The translations under genes were made by a program, and so were the position numbers. DNA of 64,000 nt from Gp6-AA45 sp035652075 (GTDB lineage: Bacteria; Acidobacteriota; Vicinamibacteria; Vicinamibacterales; CAVVIG01), in contig DASREL010000063.1 in assembly GCA_035652075.1 (NCBI GenBank), positions 1 through 64,000 on the forward strand, given 5' to 3'. The notes under the pieces are model-generated. The model was not told the origin of the DNA, did no database searches, and worked only from the letters and a program-made list of their open reading frames with translations. Position 1 is the stretch's first letter; the number at the start of each line of letters is the position of its first letter. Shown here one piece after another: positions 8,759 to 18,232 of the stretch.

Positions 8759-9742
8759 ATGAAAGCGATTCGAGTTCATCAATTCGGCGGACCGGAAAAT
8801 CTGACGATCGAAGAGGTTCCGGATCCGAAGCCGGGCGCCGACGAAATCGTCGTGCGCGTCCGCGCCGCCGGCGTGAATCCGGTCGACGCGTACATTCCGA
8901 CGGGCAACTACGCGTTCAAACCGCCGCTGCCGTTCACGCCCGGCATGGACGGCGCCGGTGACGTCGAGAGCGTCGGCGCGAACGTCAAAGGCTTTTCCGT
9001 CGGCGATCGCGTGTACATCGCCGGACCTGGAAAGCTGCAGTCCGGCGCTGGCACGTACGCGGAGAAAGCGGTGTGTCTGGCGCACCAGCTGCATCATTTG
9101 CCGGCGCGGACGACGTACCAGCAGGGCGCCGCGCTCGGCGTGCCGTACTGCACCGCCTATCGCGCGTTGTTCCATCGCGCGAAGGTGCGTCCCGGTGAAA
9201 CGGTGTTGATACACGGCGCGACCGGCGGCGTCGGCATCGCATGCGTCCAGCTCGCCCACGCGCGCGGACTCACGGTCATCGGCAGCGGCGGCACCGACAA
9301 GGGACTCGCCGCCGTCAAGGATCAAGGCGCCGACGTCGTCGTCAACCACAAGGACGCGAACTACCTCGACGCGATCAAATCCGCCACCGGGGGGCGCGGC
9401 GTAGATGCGATCATCGAGATGGCTGCGCACATCAACCTCGATCGCGATCTGGGCCTGCTGGCAAAGCACGGTCGCGTCGTCGTCGTCGGCAATCGCGGGC
9501 GCGTCGAGATCGACGCACGCCAGGCGATGGGACGCGACGCGGCGATCCTCGGGATGACGCTGTTCAACGTGGAAGAACCCGACATGTCGGAAATCCATGC
9601 GGGCTTGATCGCCGGCTTGTCGAACGGTACGCTAAACCCAATCATCGGGCGAGAGTTGCCCCTCGCCGAAGCGTCGCAGGCCCATCGCATCGTGATGGAG
9701 CCTGGCGCGCTCGGCAAACTAGTCCTGAATGCATCGAGCTAA
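8759..9742 (+). CDS. zinc-independent quinone oxidoreductase-like MDR dehydrogenase
   Basis: A 327-residue medium-chain dehydrogenase/reductase of the quinone oxidoreductase (zeta-crystallin) branch. It opens MKAIRVHQFGGPENLTIEEV, has the GroES-like fold with AAGVNPVDAYIPTG and PFTPGMDGAGDVESVG, and a Rossmann NADPH site HGATGGVGIACVQLA at about 150. The catalytic-zinc ligands of alcohol dehydrogenases are absent, as expected for this branch. It probably reduces quinones or enones with NADPH in the cytoplasm. The ATG at 8759 is chosen because family alignments begin at MKAI; it lies 27 nt from the divergent ispG start. The following cytochrome gene starts inside its last codons. Confidence 0.9.
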   Translation: MKAIRVHQFGGPENLTIEEVPDPKPGADEIVVRVRAAGVNPVDAYIPTGNYAFKPPLPFTPGMDGAGDVESVGANVKGFSVGDRVYIAGPGKLQSGAGTYAEKAVCLAHQLHHLPARTTYQQGAALGVPYCTAYRALFHRAKVRPGETVLIHGATGGVGIACVQLAHARGLTVIGSGGTDKGLAAVKDQGADVVVNHKDANYLDAIKSATGGRGVDAIIEMAAHINLDRDLGLLAKHGRVVVVGNRGRVEIDARQAMGRDAAILGMTLFNVEEPDMSEIHAGLIAGLSNGTLNPIIGRELPLAEASQAHRIVMEPGALGKLVLNASS

Positions 9743-10982
9743 ATATCTGTTTGTAAGCGTAGCCGTCGGCCTGATGGCGACGGCTGCGCGATTCCACGCG
9801 CAACCTTCACACGGCAAGCAGGTCTACGACGCGCACTGCGCCGAATGTCACGGCGAATCGGGCGCGGGCGACGGACCGTCGGCGGCGTTTCTCAATCCGC
9901 GGCCGCGCGACTTCACGTCCGGCAAATACAAGATCCGCACGACCGAAAGCGGCAGCGTCCCGACGGATGCCGATCTCATCCAGTCGGTGAAGCAAGGCCT
10001 CTACGGCACGGCGATGCCCGGCTGGGATCACGTGCTGACCGACGGCGATATTGCCGACGTGGTCGGCTTCATCAAATCGCTGTCGCCGCAATTTCAATCG
10101 GCGCAGCCGATGCCGATCGCGGCGGCCACGCCGGTGCCAAGCTCGCCCGACAGCGTCGGACGCGGGCAGAAAGCGTACGAGAAGTTGCAGTGCGCGAAAT
10201 GCCACGGCACCGACGGCCGCGGTGCCGGCGCCGTCACGACAACGTTCATGGACGACTGGCGGCAGCCGCTGCGATCCGCCGATCTGACGGAACCGTGGAC
10301 ATTTCGCGGCGGCTCGACGTCGCGTGACGTGTACTTGCGTTTCCGGACCGGCATGGCGGGAACACCGATGCCGTCGTTCAAGGACGCGGCGAACGACAAC
10401 GAGATGTGGGATCTCGCCAACTACGTCGTCTCGCTCGCGCGCAAGCCGGTGTGGTCGATGACCGCCGACGAAGTGAAGGCGTTTTACGCACAGCAGGACG
10501 CGGACGCGAAGAAGAATCCGGTCACGCGTGGCGAATATCTCGTCAACACGCTCGGCTGCACCGTGTGCCACTCGGCCTATGACGATCACAAGCGCGTCAT
10601 GCCGGGCAAGCTGCTCGCCGGCGGATTGGACATTCGGATCGATCCGTACGGCGACTTCCCCGCCGGCAATCTGACGCCAGACAAAGAAACGGGTCTCGGC
10701 AACTGGACCGACGATGAGGTGAAGCGCGCGATCACGAAAGGGATCCTCAAAGACGGAACACGTCTGCTGCCGTTCCCGATGGACTACGGGTCGTTCTCGA
10801 CGATGAAACCCGAAGACATCGACGCGATCGTCGCCTACCTGCGATCGATTCCGCCGGTCGTCAACCGCGTGCCGCACCTCAAATGGGCCTCGTTCCCCGT
10901 CTACATGTGGGGCAAGTTCAAGATGCTGATCCTGGGCGGCGATCCGCCAATCGTCTTCTTTCCGAGTGCGGGAGGGCGATGA
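9729..10982 (+). CDS. secreted tri-haem cytochrome c
   Basis: A 417-residue protein with an N-terminal export signal (KYLFVSVAVGLMATAARFHAQ). Three class I type haem-binding sites are visible: CAECH at 37-41, CAKCH at 155-159 and CTVCH at 277-281, each followed by a distal Met-containing segment (for example GTAMPGW and GTPMPSF). It is thus a periplasmic or membrane-attached electron carrier with three c-type haems. The last domain, with NLTPDKETGLGNWTDDEVKRAI, resembles the cytochrome subunits of alcohol or sugar dehydrogenases. The start overlaps the preceding dehydrogenase gene by 14 nt and the stop overlaps the next cytochrome start as ATGA, so the three genes look co-translated. Electron donor and acceptor are not identifiable. 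Confidence 0.92.
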   Translation: MHRAKYLFVSVAVGLMATAARFHAQPSHGKQVYDAHCAECHGESGAGDGPSAAFLNPRPRDFTSGKYKIRTTESGSVPTDADLIQSVKQGLYGTAMPGWDHVLTDGDIADVVGFIKSLSPQFQSAQPMPIAAATPVPSSPDSVGRGQKAYEKLQCAKCHGTDGRGAGAVTTTFMDDWRQPLRSADLTEPWTFRGGSTSRDVYLRFRTGMAGTPMPSFKDAANDNEMWDLANYVVSLARKPVWSMTADEVKAFYAQQDADAKKNPVTRGEYLVNTLGCTVCHSAYDDHKRVMPGKLLAGGLDIRIDPYGDFPAGNLTPDKETGLGNWTDDEVKRAITKGILKDGTRLLPFPMDYGSFSTMKPEDIDAIVAYLRSIPPVVNRVPHLKWASFPVYMWGKFKMLILGGDPPIVFFPSAGGR

Positions 10983-11602
10983 TGAAGAGATTCCTCAAGT
11001 GGACGGCGATCGTCGTGCTCGTGCTGGCGGTGATCGCGTTCGGCTGCTTTCTGTACCTGATCCCGCCGTTCTTCGTCGTCGCGCCGGAAACGTTCGGCAA
11101 ACAGATGATGGATGCGCCGCCGCCGGTTGCCGACATCGCCGACCCGAAAGAGCGCGCCATCGCCGAACGCGGCCTCTACATCGTGCGCACGACCGGCTGC
11201 ATCGGCTGTCATGCGACAAACGGATCGCAGGGTCCGGACCTGACGAAGTACCTCGCAGGCGGCGCGTTGAAATTTCAGACCGCGCACGCAACCTACGTCA
11301 GCCGCAATCTGACGCCGGACAAGACGACGGGGCTCGCGCGACGGACCGACGACGAGGTGAAGCGCGTGCTTCGCAGCGGCGTATTCTCCGATGGCCACGT
11401 CGTCGAGGGCAGCGTGATGCCGTGGCCGGTGTTCTCGAATTGGACCGAAGAAGATCGACAGGCGGTGGTCGTGTACTTACGCCACCTGAAACCGGTCAAT
11501 CATCAAACGCCTGAGCCGGTTCCGGGCAACGCGATCACGATTCCGGGCGCGTTCGAACAGGACTACGGCAACAAGGATTACGGACTCGCGCCCGCAAAAT
11601 AG
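10979..11602 (+). CDS. membrane-anchored mono-haem cytochrome c
   Basis: A 207-residue protein with a single N-terminal transmembrane anchor (about 8-33, WTAIVVLVLAVIAFGCFLYL) and one haem site CIGCH at 74-78. The region after it (NLTPDKTTGL, TDDEVKRVLRSG, VMPWPVFSNWTEED) is closely similar to the third domain of the upstream tri-haem cytochrome, with an axial Met in VMPWP. The start ATG at 10979 forms an ATGA overlap with the upstream stop; a second ATG follows directly. The pair probably forms a periplasmic electron-transfer relay at the inner membrane, which is inferred from linkage. The gene ends 68 nt before the TonB receptor, which has its own ribosome binding site. Confidence 0.9.
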   Translation: MMKRFLKWTAIVVLVLAVIAFGCFLYLIPPFFVVAPETFGKQMMDAPPPVADIADPKERAIAERGLYIVRTTGCIGCHATNGSQGPDLTKYLAGGALKFQTAHATYVSRNLTPDKTTGLARRTDDEVKRVLRSGVFSDGHVVEGSVMPWPVFSNWTEEDRQAVVVYLRHLKPVNHQTPEPVPGNAITIPGAFEQDYGNKDYGLAPAK

Positions 11603-11670
11603 CGTGCAGCTGACCTTGCTGCGCCGTTTACACAAACGATAAAGTCGGCCTCCGGACAAAGGAGGCACGC

Positions 11671-14600
11671 ATGCGAAGGGCATACCTGTGCATGGTGCTT
11701 GTCGCGGCATTCGCCATCGCCGCGTCGGCGCAGGAAACCACAGGAACGATCACCGGAACTGCCAGCGATCAAACGGGCGCCGTTCTCCCGGGCGTCACGG
11801 TCACCGTCAAGAACACGGATACCGGCACACAACGCAGCGTCGTCACGAACACGGAAGGCGTGTACGTCGCGACGCTGCTGCCGGTCGGCGCGTACGAAGT
11901 CACCTTCGAGCTCTCGGGATTCCAATCGCAGACGGTGCGTGGCATCACGCTGCACGTCAACGATCGGCAACAAATCGACGGGCGCCTGTCGGTCGGCGGT
12001 GTTGCCGAGAACGTGACGGTCGCGGCGGCGCGCGAGCTCGTGCAACCGATCGCGGCACTGCAGACGACGATGGGGTCGAAGCAGGTGCAGGAACTGCCGC
12101 TGAACAACCGGAATTTCGTGCAGCTCGCCGTGCTCGCGCCCGGCGTATCGAGCGATTTGAGCGACGAAGTGGGCGTCGGACTGGCGAGCACGGTCAGCAT
12201 TTCGATCAACGGCGCGCGACGCAACGCGGTCAACTGGCTCGTCGACGGCGTGTCGGACGTCGACGTCGGTTCGAACATCACGCTGCTCTCGACGCCGAGC
12301 CTCGACTCGATCGAAGAGTTCAAGATCATCACCAACGGCTACCAGGCCGAGTGGCCGCGCAGCGGCGGCGGCGTCATCAACGTCGTCACCAAAGGCGGGT
12401 CGAACACCTTCACCGGCACGGCGTACGAGTTCCTGCGCAGCGAGAAGCTGAATGCGAACTCGTTCTTCCGGAACCTGAACGCGGATCCGACGATCAACAG
12501 CGGACCTGCGCCGCTCAAGTACAACAACTTCGGCGCGACCGTCGGCGGTCCGGTGGAAAAGAACAAGCTGTTCTTCTTTTTCTCGGAGGAGCTGCGCCGG
12601 ATTACGCGCGTGCCCGGGTCGACCACGGCCAACACGTACGATCCGAACTGGCTGACCGACCCGACGAGCCCCAACTACGTCGCGCCGGCGCTGCGCGATC
12701 CGAACGCGGTCAAGTTTCTGCAGGCGTGGCCAGCGCCCAACAGCGGTGCGAGCCGCTATTTGACGACGGCGCCGAACATCAACAACACGCGGCAGGAAGT
12801 CGTCCGCGTTGATTACGACGTCAACCCGAACACGCGCATCACGGGCCGCTACACGCACGACAACAGCTTCACGCACGAACCGGGCGGACTGTTTTTCAAC
12901 ACGGCCGTTCCCGGCGTGGCGACGACCGACACGAACGTGCCCGGCCAGATCGCGTCGGGCATTCTTCGCAGCGTGCTCGGCCCGAACAAACTGAACGAAG
13001 CGCAGTTTCAGTTCTCGAGCAACACGATCTCAGATACGAACCCGGACGGCACGAAAGCGTTCCTCAGCAGCTACGGCGTGTCGTTTCCCGATATCTTTCC
13101 CGGCAACGCCGGCGGCTACATGCCGATCCTGGCGGTGACGGGGATGTCGACCGTCGGCGCGAATCAGCTCTACAACATCGAGTACCGCAACTACACGGTG
13201 ACCGACAACTTCAGCTGGCAGCACGGCGCCCACGCGATGAAGTTCGGCGGGCTGATGACGTTCGAGCAGAAGAACGAAAACGCCGCGAACGCCACGCAAG
13301 GCAGCTTCGCGTTCAGCGCAGGCGGCGGCCGGACGGCGTTCCAGAACTTCCTCACCGGCAACGCGGACGGACTCTGCGGCAATTCGTGCACGTACAGCGA
13401 AGCGCAAACCGATGTGACCGAGCATCTCCGCTGGAACCGCTACGAGATGTATGCCCAGGACACATGGAAGCCGCGCGGCAACGTGACGGTCGACGTCGGC
13501 CTGCGGTACTCGCTGTATCCGCCGATCACCGATCGCGACAACGTGCTGACCAACTTCATGCCGTCGTTGTACAACCCGGCGAACGCGCCGAAGTGCGCGA
13601 ACGCGGCGTGCACGCTGATTCAGCTCGGCACCGGCGATCCGCTCAACGGCATCATCGTGGCCGGCAAGAATTCGCCGTTCGGCAACGCGGTGTACGCGTT
13701 CGACAAGAGCGATCTGCAGCCGCGCATTGGTGTGACGTACGATCCGGCGTCAAACGGCCGGACGATTTACCGCTCGTCGTACGGCATCTACTACGACCAG
13801 CCGCTGGTCGGCATCTTCGAACAGAACTCGTTCACCAATCCGCCGTTCGTCAGCACCGTCAGCATTCTGAACGCGCGGCTGTCGAATCCGGGCCTGGGGA
13901 CGACGTCGACGACCGGCGGCGTGCCGGCACTCATCGGCAACGGCGACGACTTCAAGACGCCGCGGACGCAGCAGTGGAACGTCGGCGTGCAGCGTCAGTT
14001 GTACGCGCGTGGCGCGATCGATGTCAGCTACGTCGGCTCGCACGGCGACCACCTGATTCGTCCGATCGACATCAATCAGCCGCAACCGCAGGACGTCCTG
14101 CGCCTCGGCAGCGTCAACCTCGCGCGACCATACCTTGGCTACGGCGCGATCACGCTGCGAACGACGACGGCCCGCAGCAACTACTGGGGCATCCTCACCA
14201 GCTTCCGGCACGACGCCGGCGCCGCCGGTCTCGTCACCCTGAACTACACGTTGAGCAGAAACCGCACCGATTCGACCAACGATCGCGATTCGATCGACCT
14301 TCCGCAAAATCCGCTCGACCTCGCAGCGGAGTACGCGGACGCCCGCACCGACCGCCGGCATATCTTTACGGCCAACTACGTCTACATGCTGCCGTTCTTC
14401 AAAGACTCGTCGAACGCCGCTTTGAAAGCGGTCCTCGGCGGCTGGCAGATCGCGGGCCTGACAACGCTGGAATCAGGACAGCCGGTGCCGCGCATCAGCG
14501 TGAGCACGAACGGATTCCTGCGCGGCAATCGGGCGAACTTGGTCGGCGATCCTGGTGCCGGCGATCAAAGCGGTCTCTTCTGGTTCAATCCGAATGCGTA

Positions 14601-14910
14601 TGCGCCGCCCGCTGACGGCACCTACGGCAATTCGGGACGTCAGGAGTTCCGCCAGCCCGGGTTGAGCCGGACCGATCTGTCGCTCTCGAAGAACTTCATG
14701 TTCAACGGGACGCAGCGGATCCAGCTGCGCGCCGATTTCATCAACGCGTTCAACCAGACGGAGTGGTTTGCCGATCCGTCGGCGAACGGCCTCGACAACA
14801 CGTGCACGACGAGCCTGACGACGTGCAACACGCCGCTCGACACGTTCGGGCAAATCCTGTCCACGCACAATCCGCGTGAAATTCAGCTAGGATTGAAGCT
14901 CTATTGGTAA
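11671..14910 (+). CDS. Oar-like TonB-dependent receptor with carboxypeptidase-regulatory-like domain
   Basis: A 1079-residue outer-membrane protein. It has a signal peptide (RRAYLCMVLVAAFAIAASAQ), a CarboxypepD_reg-like beta-sandwich at about 22-110 (TGTITGTASDQTGAVLPGVT to QSQTVRGITL), a plug domain at about 120-240 (VQELPLNNRNFVQLAVLAPG, WLVDGVSD), then a long beta-barrel ending in a C-terminal strand IQLGLKLYW with the terminal aromatic residue used by the BAM machinery. This is the Oar/acidobacterial receptor type, probably taking up an oligosaccharide or peptide with TonB energy; the ligand is unknown. An AAAGGAGG Shine-Dalgarno sits 6 nt before the ATG, the best one in the window. The next gene starts right after the stop. 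Confidence 0.93.
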   Translation: MRRAYLCMVLVAAFAIAASAQETTGTITGTASDQTGAVLPGVTVTVKNTDTGTQRSVVTNTEGVYVATLLPVGAYEVTFELSGFQSQTVRGITLHVNDRQQIDGRLSVGGVAENVTVAAARELVQPIAALQTTMGSKQVQELPLNNRNFVQLAVLAPGVSSDLSDEVGVGLASTVSISINGARRNAVNWLVDGVSDVDVGSNITLLSTPSLDSIEEFKIITNGYQAEWPRSGGGVINVVTKGGSNTFTGTAYEFLRSEKLNANSFFRNLNADPTINSGPAPLKYNNFGATVGGPVEKNKLFFFFSEELRRITRVPGSTTANTYDPNWLTDPTSPNYVAPALRDPNAVKFLQAWPAPNSGASRYLTTAPNINNTRQEVVRVDYDVNPNTRITGRYTHDNSFTHEPGGLFFNTAVPGVATTDTNVPGQIASGILRSVLGPNKLNEAQFQFSSNTISDTNPDGTKAFLSSYGVSFPDIFPGNAGGYMPILAVTGMSTVGANQLYNIEYRNYTVTDNFSWQHGAHAMKFGGLMTFEQKNENAANATQGSFAFSAGGGRTAFQNFLTGNADGLCGNSCTYSEAQTDVTEHLRWNRYEMYAQDTWKPRGNVTVDVGLRYSLYPPITDRDNVLTNFMPSLYNPANAPKCANAACTLIQLGTGDPLNGIIVAGKNSPFGNAVYAFDKSDLQPRIGVTYDPASNGRTIYRSSYGIYYDQPLVGIFEQNSFTNPPFVSTVSILNARLSNPGLGTTSTTGGVPALIGNGDDFKTPRTQQWNVGVQRQLYARGAIDVSYVGSHGDHLIRPIDINQPQPQDVLRLGSVNLARPYLGYGAITLRTTTARSNYWGILTSFRHDAGAAGLVTLNYTLSRNRTDSTNDRDSIDLPQNPLDLAAEYADARTDRRHIFTANYVYMLPFFKDSSNAALKAVLGGWQIAGLTTLESGQPVPRISVSTNGFLRGNRANLVGDPGAGDQSGLFWFNPNAYAPPADGTYGNSGRQEFRQPGLSRTDLSLSKNFMFNGTQRIQLRADFINAFNQTEWFADPSANGLDNTCTTSLTTCNTPLDTFGQILSTHNPREIQLGLKLYW

Positions 14911-17727
14911 ATGGCTGACACCATCGACTGGCCGCCGCGTCGCCCCCCGCGGCGACGCGGCCGGATCGTCCTCCTGCTCGCGATCGTTGCCGTCATCTTC
15001 GGCGGCAGCACCGCGCTCTCCTATTACGTCGATGCCCTCTGGTTCGATTCCCTCGGATACGGCGACGTCTTCTGGAAAACACTCGATCTGCAAGGCGTAG
15101 TTTTCTCGGTCTTCCTGCTGGCCACATTCGTCGTCATCTACGGCACCTTCAACCTCTTGAAGCCGGAACGCCTCGGCGAGTTGACGAATTTCCCGTTGCT
15201 CATCAACGGGCAGCCGATCAAGCTTCCGGTCGAACCGGTCCTGAAAATCATCGCAGTCGTCGCATCATTGTTGATTGCGTTCGCAACCGGCGCCGGCTTC
15301 ATGGCCGAGTGGCCGACCCTCGCGTTGTGGTGGTACGCCCCCGCGCCAACGGGCGCGTCGGATCCCATCTTCGCGAAGCCGTTGACGTTCTATCTGTTCA
15401 CGCTGCCGGCGTGGCAACTGATCTCCGGCTGGCTGGTGACGCTCGCGGTGATCGTCGGCGCGATCGCTGTGTTCTTCATGGTCGTGAGCGGCGGATCGCG
15501 CATGCTCGGCGGCCCGCGAAACGAGAGGAAGGGCGACCCGCTGCGCGGACTGTCGGTCGCGTTCGGTTTGCTGCTGCTCGCCTTCGCGTGGCGTGCGTAC
15601 CTCAGTCGATTCGATCGCCTGTTCGAAGACCACACGGTCTACGCCGGCGTCGGATACACCGACGCGCACGTCGCGCTGACAGGGCTTCTCGTCGTGTCGA
15701 TCGCCCTCGCCGTCGGCGCGCTGATCGCATTCGCCAACGCCGTCTCGCGTCCGCGCGCGACGCTGTTGGCCGCCTCGGTAGCTCCCGCCGCGGTGTGTTA
15801 CTTCGCCTTCGGGATCTTCACGTGGTACGTCTCGAGCTTCATCGTCAAACCGAACGAGCTCGTCCGCGAGAAGCCGTACATCGCGAACAACATCGAGATG
15901 ACTCGGCAGGCGTTCGGGTTGAACCGGATCGAACAGCATGCCTTCCCGGCCGAGACCGGCGTCGAGGCGGCGGATGCGGCGAACAATCAGGCGACGATTC
16001 AGAACATCCGCCTGTGGGACTGGCGCGCGCTGCAGGACACGCTGCGGCAGATTCAGGAAATCCGCACCTATTACGACTTCCCCGACATCGATATCGATCG
16101 GTACGAGATCGACGGCTCGGTGCGCCAGATGATGCTCGCGACGCGCGAGCTCAACGTCGACAAGCTGCCGGAAAGCAGCCGCAACTGGATCAACGAGAAG
16201 TTGATCTACACGCACGGCTACGGCGTCACGATGAACTCGGTCAACGGCTTCACGCCGGAAGGACTGCCGACGCTGACGCTCGGCAACATGCCGGTGCAGA
16301 GCACGGTGCCGTCGCTCGCCGTGACGCGGCCCGAGGTCTACTTCGGCGAGCTGACGAACACCGACGTCTACGTCAACACGCGGCAGAAGGAATTCAACTA
16401 CCCGCAGGGCGAAACGAACGCGTTCGCGTCGTACGAAGGCAAAGGCGGCATCCTCCTCGGCGGTTTCTTCCGTCGGCTGTTGATCGCACTCGACCGCGGC
16501 GACCTCACGAAGCTGCCGTTCAGCGACGACGTCACCGCCGACAGCCGCCTGTTGATGCGGCGCACGGTTCGCGAACGGGTCGAAACGCTCGCGCCATTCC
16601 TCACGTTCGACGAGGACCCGTACATCGTCATCAGCAAAGACGGACGATTGTTCTGGATCGCGGACGCCTACACGACGTCGGATTCCTTTCCGTACTCGCG
16701 GCACTACGTCCTGAACCGCGACCGCGTGAACTACGTCCGCAACAGCGTGAAAGTCGTCGTCGACGCGTACGACGGGACGACGACCTTCTACGTGTTCGAC
16801 CCGCAGGATCCGATCGTCGCCGCGTATCGCGCGATTTTTCCGGTGCTGTTCAAAGACGCGAGCGCGATGCCGCAGGATCTGCGCAAGCACGTGCGCTATC
16901 CGGAACTGCTGTTGAAGCTGCAGGCGGCGGTCTACGGGCTGTACCACATGACCGATCCCGAGGTGTTCTACAACCGCGAGGATCTGTGGAGCGTTGCGAC
17001 CGAAGTGGGCATGGACGAGCGGCGGCAGCAGGCGTCGCAGCCGATGGAACCGAACTTCGTGCTGATGACGCTGCCGGGCGAGAAGAACACCGAGTTCGTC
17101 GAAATCCTGCCGTTCACGCCCGCCAATCGCAACAACTTGATCGGGTGGATCGCCGGGCGCAGCGACGACCCGCACTACGGCAGCGCCGTCGTCTACGACT
17201 TCCCGAAGACGAAACTGATCGATGGTCCGCTGCAAGTCGAAGCGCGCATCGATCAAAACCCGCAGATGTCGGCGCAGCTGTCGCTGTGGAACCAGCAGGG
17301 ATCGCGCGTGCGGCGCGGCGGATTGATCGTCATCCCGATCGGCAAGGCGCTGCTGTACGCCGAACCGATCTATCTACAAGCCGAGCGCAGTCCGATGCCG
17401 GAACTTCGGCTCGTCGTCCTCGCGATGCAAGATCGGCTGGCGTTCGGACCGACGTTCGAAGCCGCGGTCACGGGATTGTTCGGGAACACCGTCAGTGCCG
17501 TAGCGCCGTCGGCGGCTGCACCTCAGGCACCAAACGCACCTCAGGCACCTCAGGCACCGCGGGCACCCCAGGCACCCCAGGTACCCGTAGATCCACTCAT
17601 TGACGAAGCGGCGCGCGCCTTCGCCGACTACCAGCGCCTGACCGCCGAAGGCAAGCTCGGCGAAGCGGGTCAAAAGCTGGATCAGCTCAAGCGCGCGCTC
17701 GAACAGCTGTCTAAGCGTCAGCGTTAA
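14911..17727 (+). CDS. UPF0182 family membrane protein
   Basis: A 938-residue protein of the UPF0182/COG1615 family. The first 320 residues hold about seven transmembrane helices (for example IVLLLAIVAVIFGGSTALSY near 17-36). The rest is a large extracytoplasmic domain with family-typical segments such as GYGVTMNSVNGFTPEGLP, YFGELTNTDVYVNT and VRYPELLLKLQ. Function is unknown for the family. Near the C-terminus an insertion of seven 9-nt units (17521-17583) encodes an A-P-Q-rich linker, followed by a short helical tail. The ATG directly follows the TonB-receptor stop codon (TAA-ATG), so translational coupling is likely. Its 3' end overlaps the convergent VOC gene by 17 nt. Confidence 0.9.
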   Translation: MADTIDWPPRRPPRRRGRIVLLLAIVAVIFGGSTALSYYVDALWFDSLGYGDVFWKTLDLQGVVFSVFLLATFVVIYGTFNLLKPERLGELTNFPLLINGQPIKLPVEPVLKIIAVVASLLIAFATGAGFMAEWPTLALWWYAPAPTGASDPIFAKPLTFYLFTLPAWQLISGWLVTLAVIVGAIAVFFMVVSGGSRMLGGPRNERKGDPLRGLSVAFGLLLLAFAWRAYLSRFDRLFEDHTVYAGVGYTDAHVALTGLLVVSIALAVGALIAFANAVSRPRATLLAASVAPAAVCYFAFGIFTWYVSSFIVKPNELVREKPYIANNIEMTRQAFGLNRIEQHAFPAETGVEAADAANNQATIQNIRLWDWRALQDTLRQIQEIRTYYDFPDIDIDRYEIDGSVRQMMLATRELNVDKLPESSRNWINEKLIYTHGYGVTMNSVNGFTPEGLPTLTLGNMPVQSTVPSLAVTRPEVYFGELTNTDVYVNTRQKEFNYPQGETNAFASYEGKGGILLGGFFRRLLIALDRGDLTKLPFSDDVTADSRLLMRRTVRERVETLAPFLTFDEDPYIVISKDGRLFWIADAYTTSDSFPYSRHYVLNRDRVNYVRNSVKVVVDAYDGTTTFYVFDPQDPIVAAYRAIFPVLFKDASAMPQDLRKHVRYPELLLKLQAAVYGLYHMTDPEVFYNREDLWSVATEVGMDERRQQASQPMEPNFVLMTLPGEKNTEFVEILPFTPANRNNLIGWIAGRSDDPHYGSAVVYDFPKTKLIDGPLQVEARIDQNPQMSAQLSLWNQQGSRVRRGGLIVIPIGKALLYAEPIYLQAERSPMPELRLVVLAMQDRLAFGPTFEAAVTGLFGNTVSAVAPSAAAPQAPNAPQAPQAPRAPQAPQVPVDPLIDEAARAFADYQRLTAEGKLGEAGQKLDQLKRALEQLSKRQR
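17521..17583 (+). repeat. seven tandem 9-nt units (CCTCAGGCA-type) inside the UPF0182 gene
   Basis: Seven consecutive 9-nt units of the form CCTCAGGCA, with variants CCAAACGCA, CCGCGGGCA and CCCCAGGCA. They are in frame and code for repeated Pro-Gln-Ala. The unit length equals that of the hairpin elements elsewhere in the window, but here only one arm is present. Confidence 0.85.
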
Positions 17728-18115
17728 CGCGCTGCGCGAACGTGATCACGTAGCCGTCCGGATCCGTGATCGCGAACTCGCGCATGCCGTACCACTGCGT
17801 GTGGATCGGCATGACGATCGTCGCGCGCGACGCGACGGCGTCATGCAAGGCGTCGACGTTCTCCACTTCGATGAACATCGTGTTGCCGCCGCCGAAGGCG
17901 AGTCCCGCCATCTGCGGACTTTCCTTCGCCGTGGTCGATTTGTCGTTGAGGAAGATTTCCACCGGCCCGCTGGTCACCGATGCGAACACGAACGGCGACG
18001 CGTCAGGTACGGTCATGCCGCGCGCGAAGCCGAGCACCTCGGTGTAAAACGCAAGGCTCCGCTCCACATTCGAAACGATCAAATTCGGCGTGATCTTTGT
18101 AGCCGTCAGGGTCAT
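17711..18115 (-). CDS. VOC (glyoxalase/bleomycin-resistance fold) protein
   Basis: A 134-residue single-domain protein of the vicinal oxygen chelate superfamily. It opens with KITPNLIVSNVERSLAFYTEV, the usual beta-alpha start, and closes with REFAITDPDGYVITFAQRV, which carries the terminal metal-ligand region. No closer function (glyoxalase, dioxygenase or drug binding) can be assigned. I chose the ATG at 18115 because a GAGG lies 7 nt upstream; a GTG at 18121 is the alternative. The upstream leader contains a small inverted repeat, GCACAC/GTGTGC, at 18118-18134. The 3' end overlaps the UPF0182 gene by 17 nt. Confidence 0.85.
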   Translation of the reverse strand: MTLTATKITPNLIVSNVERSLAFYTEVLGFARGMTVPDASPFVFASVTSGPVEIFLNDKSTTAKESPQMAGLAFGGGNTMFIEVENVDALHDAVASRATIVMPIHTQWYGMREFAITDPDGYVITFAQRVNADA

Positions 18116-18232
18116 CTGCACACCTCATGTGTGCTCGCTGATCCGACGTCCACGATCCGGCGAGTGCGGAATCGCAGGTAGGAGCTTGGCAGCCCCGCTC
18201 GGTACGGGGCGAAACATATCACATAATGCGGT

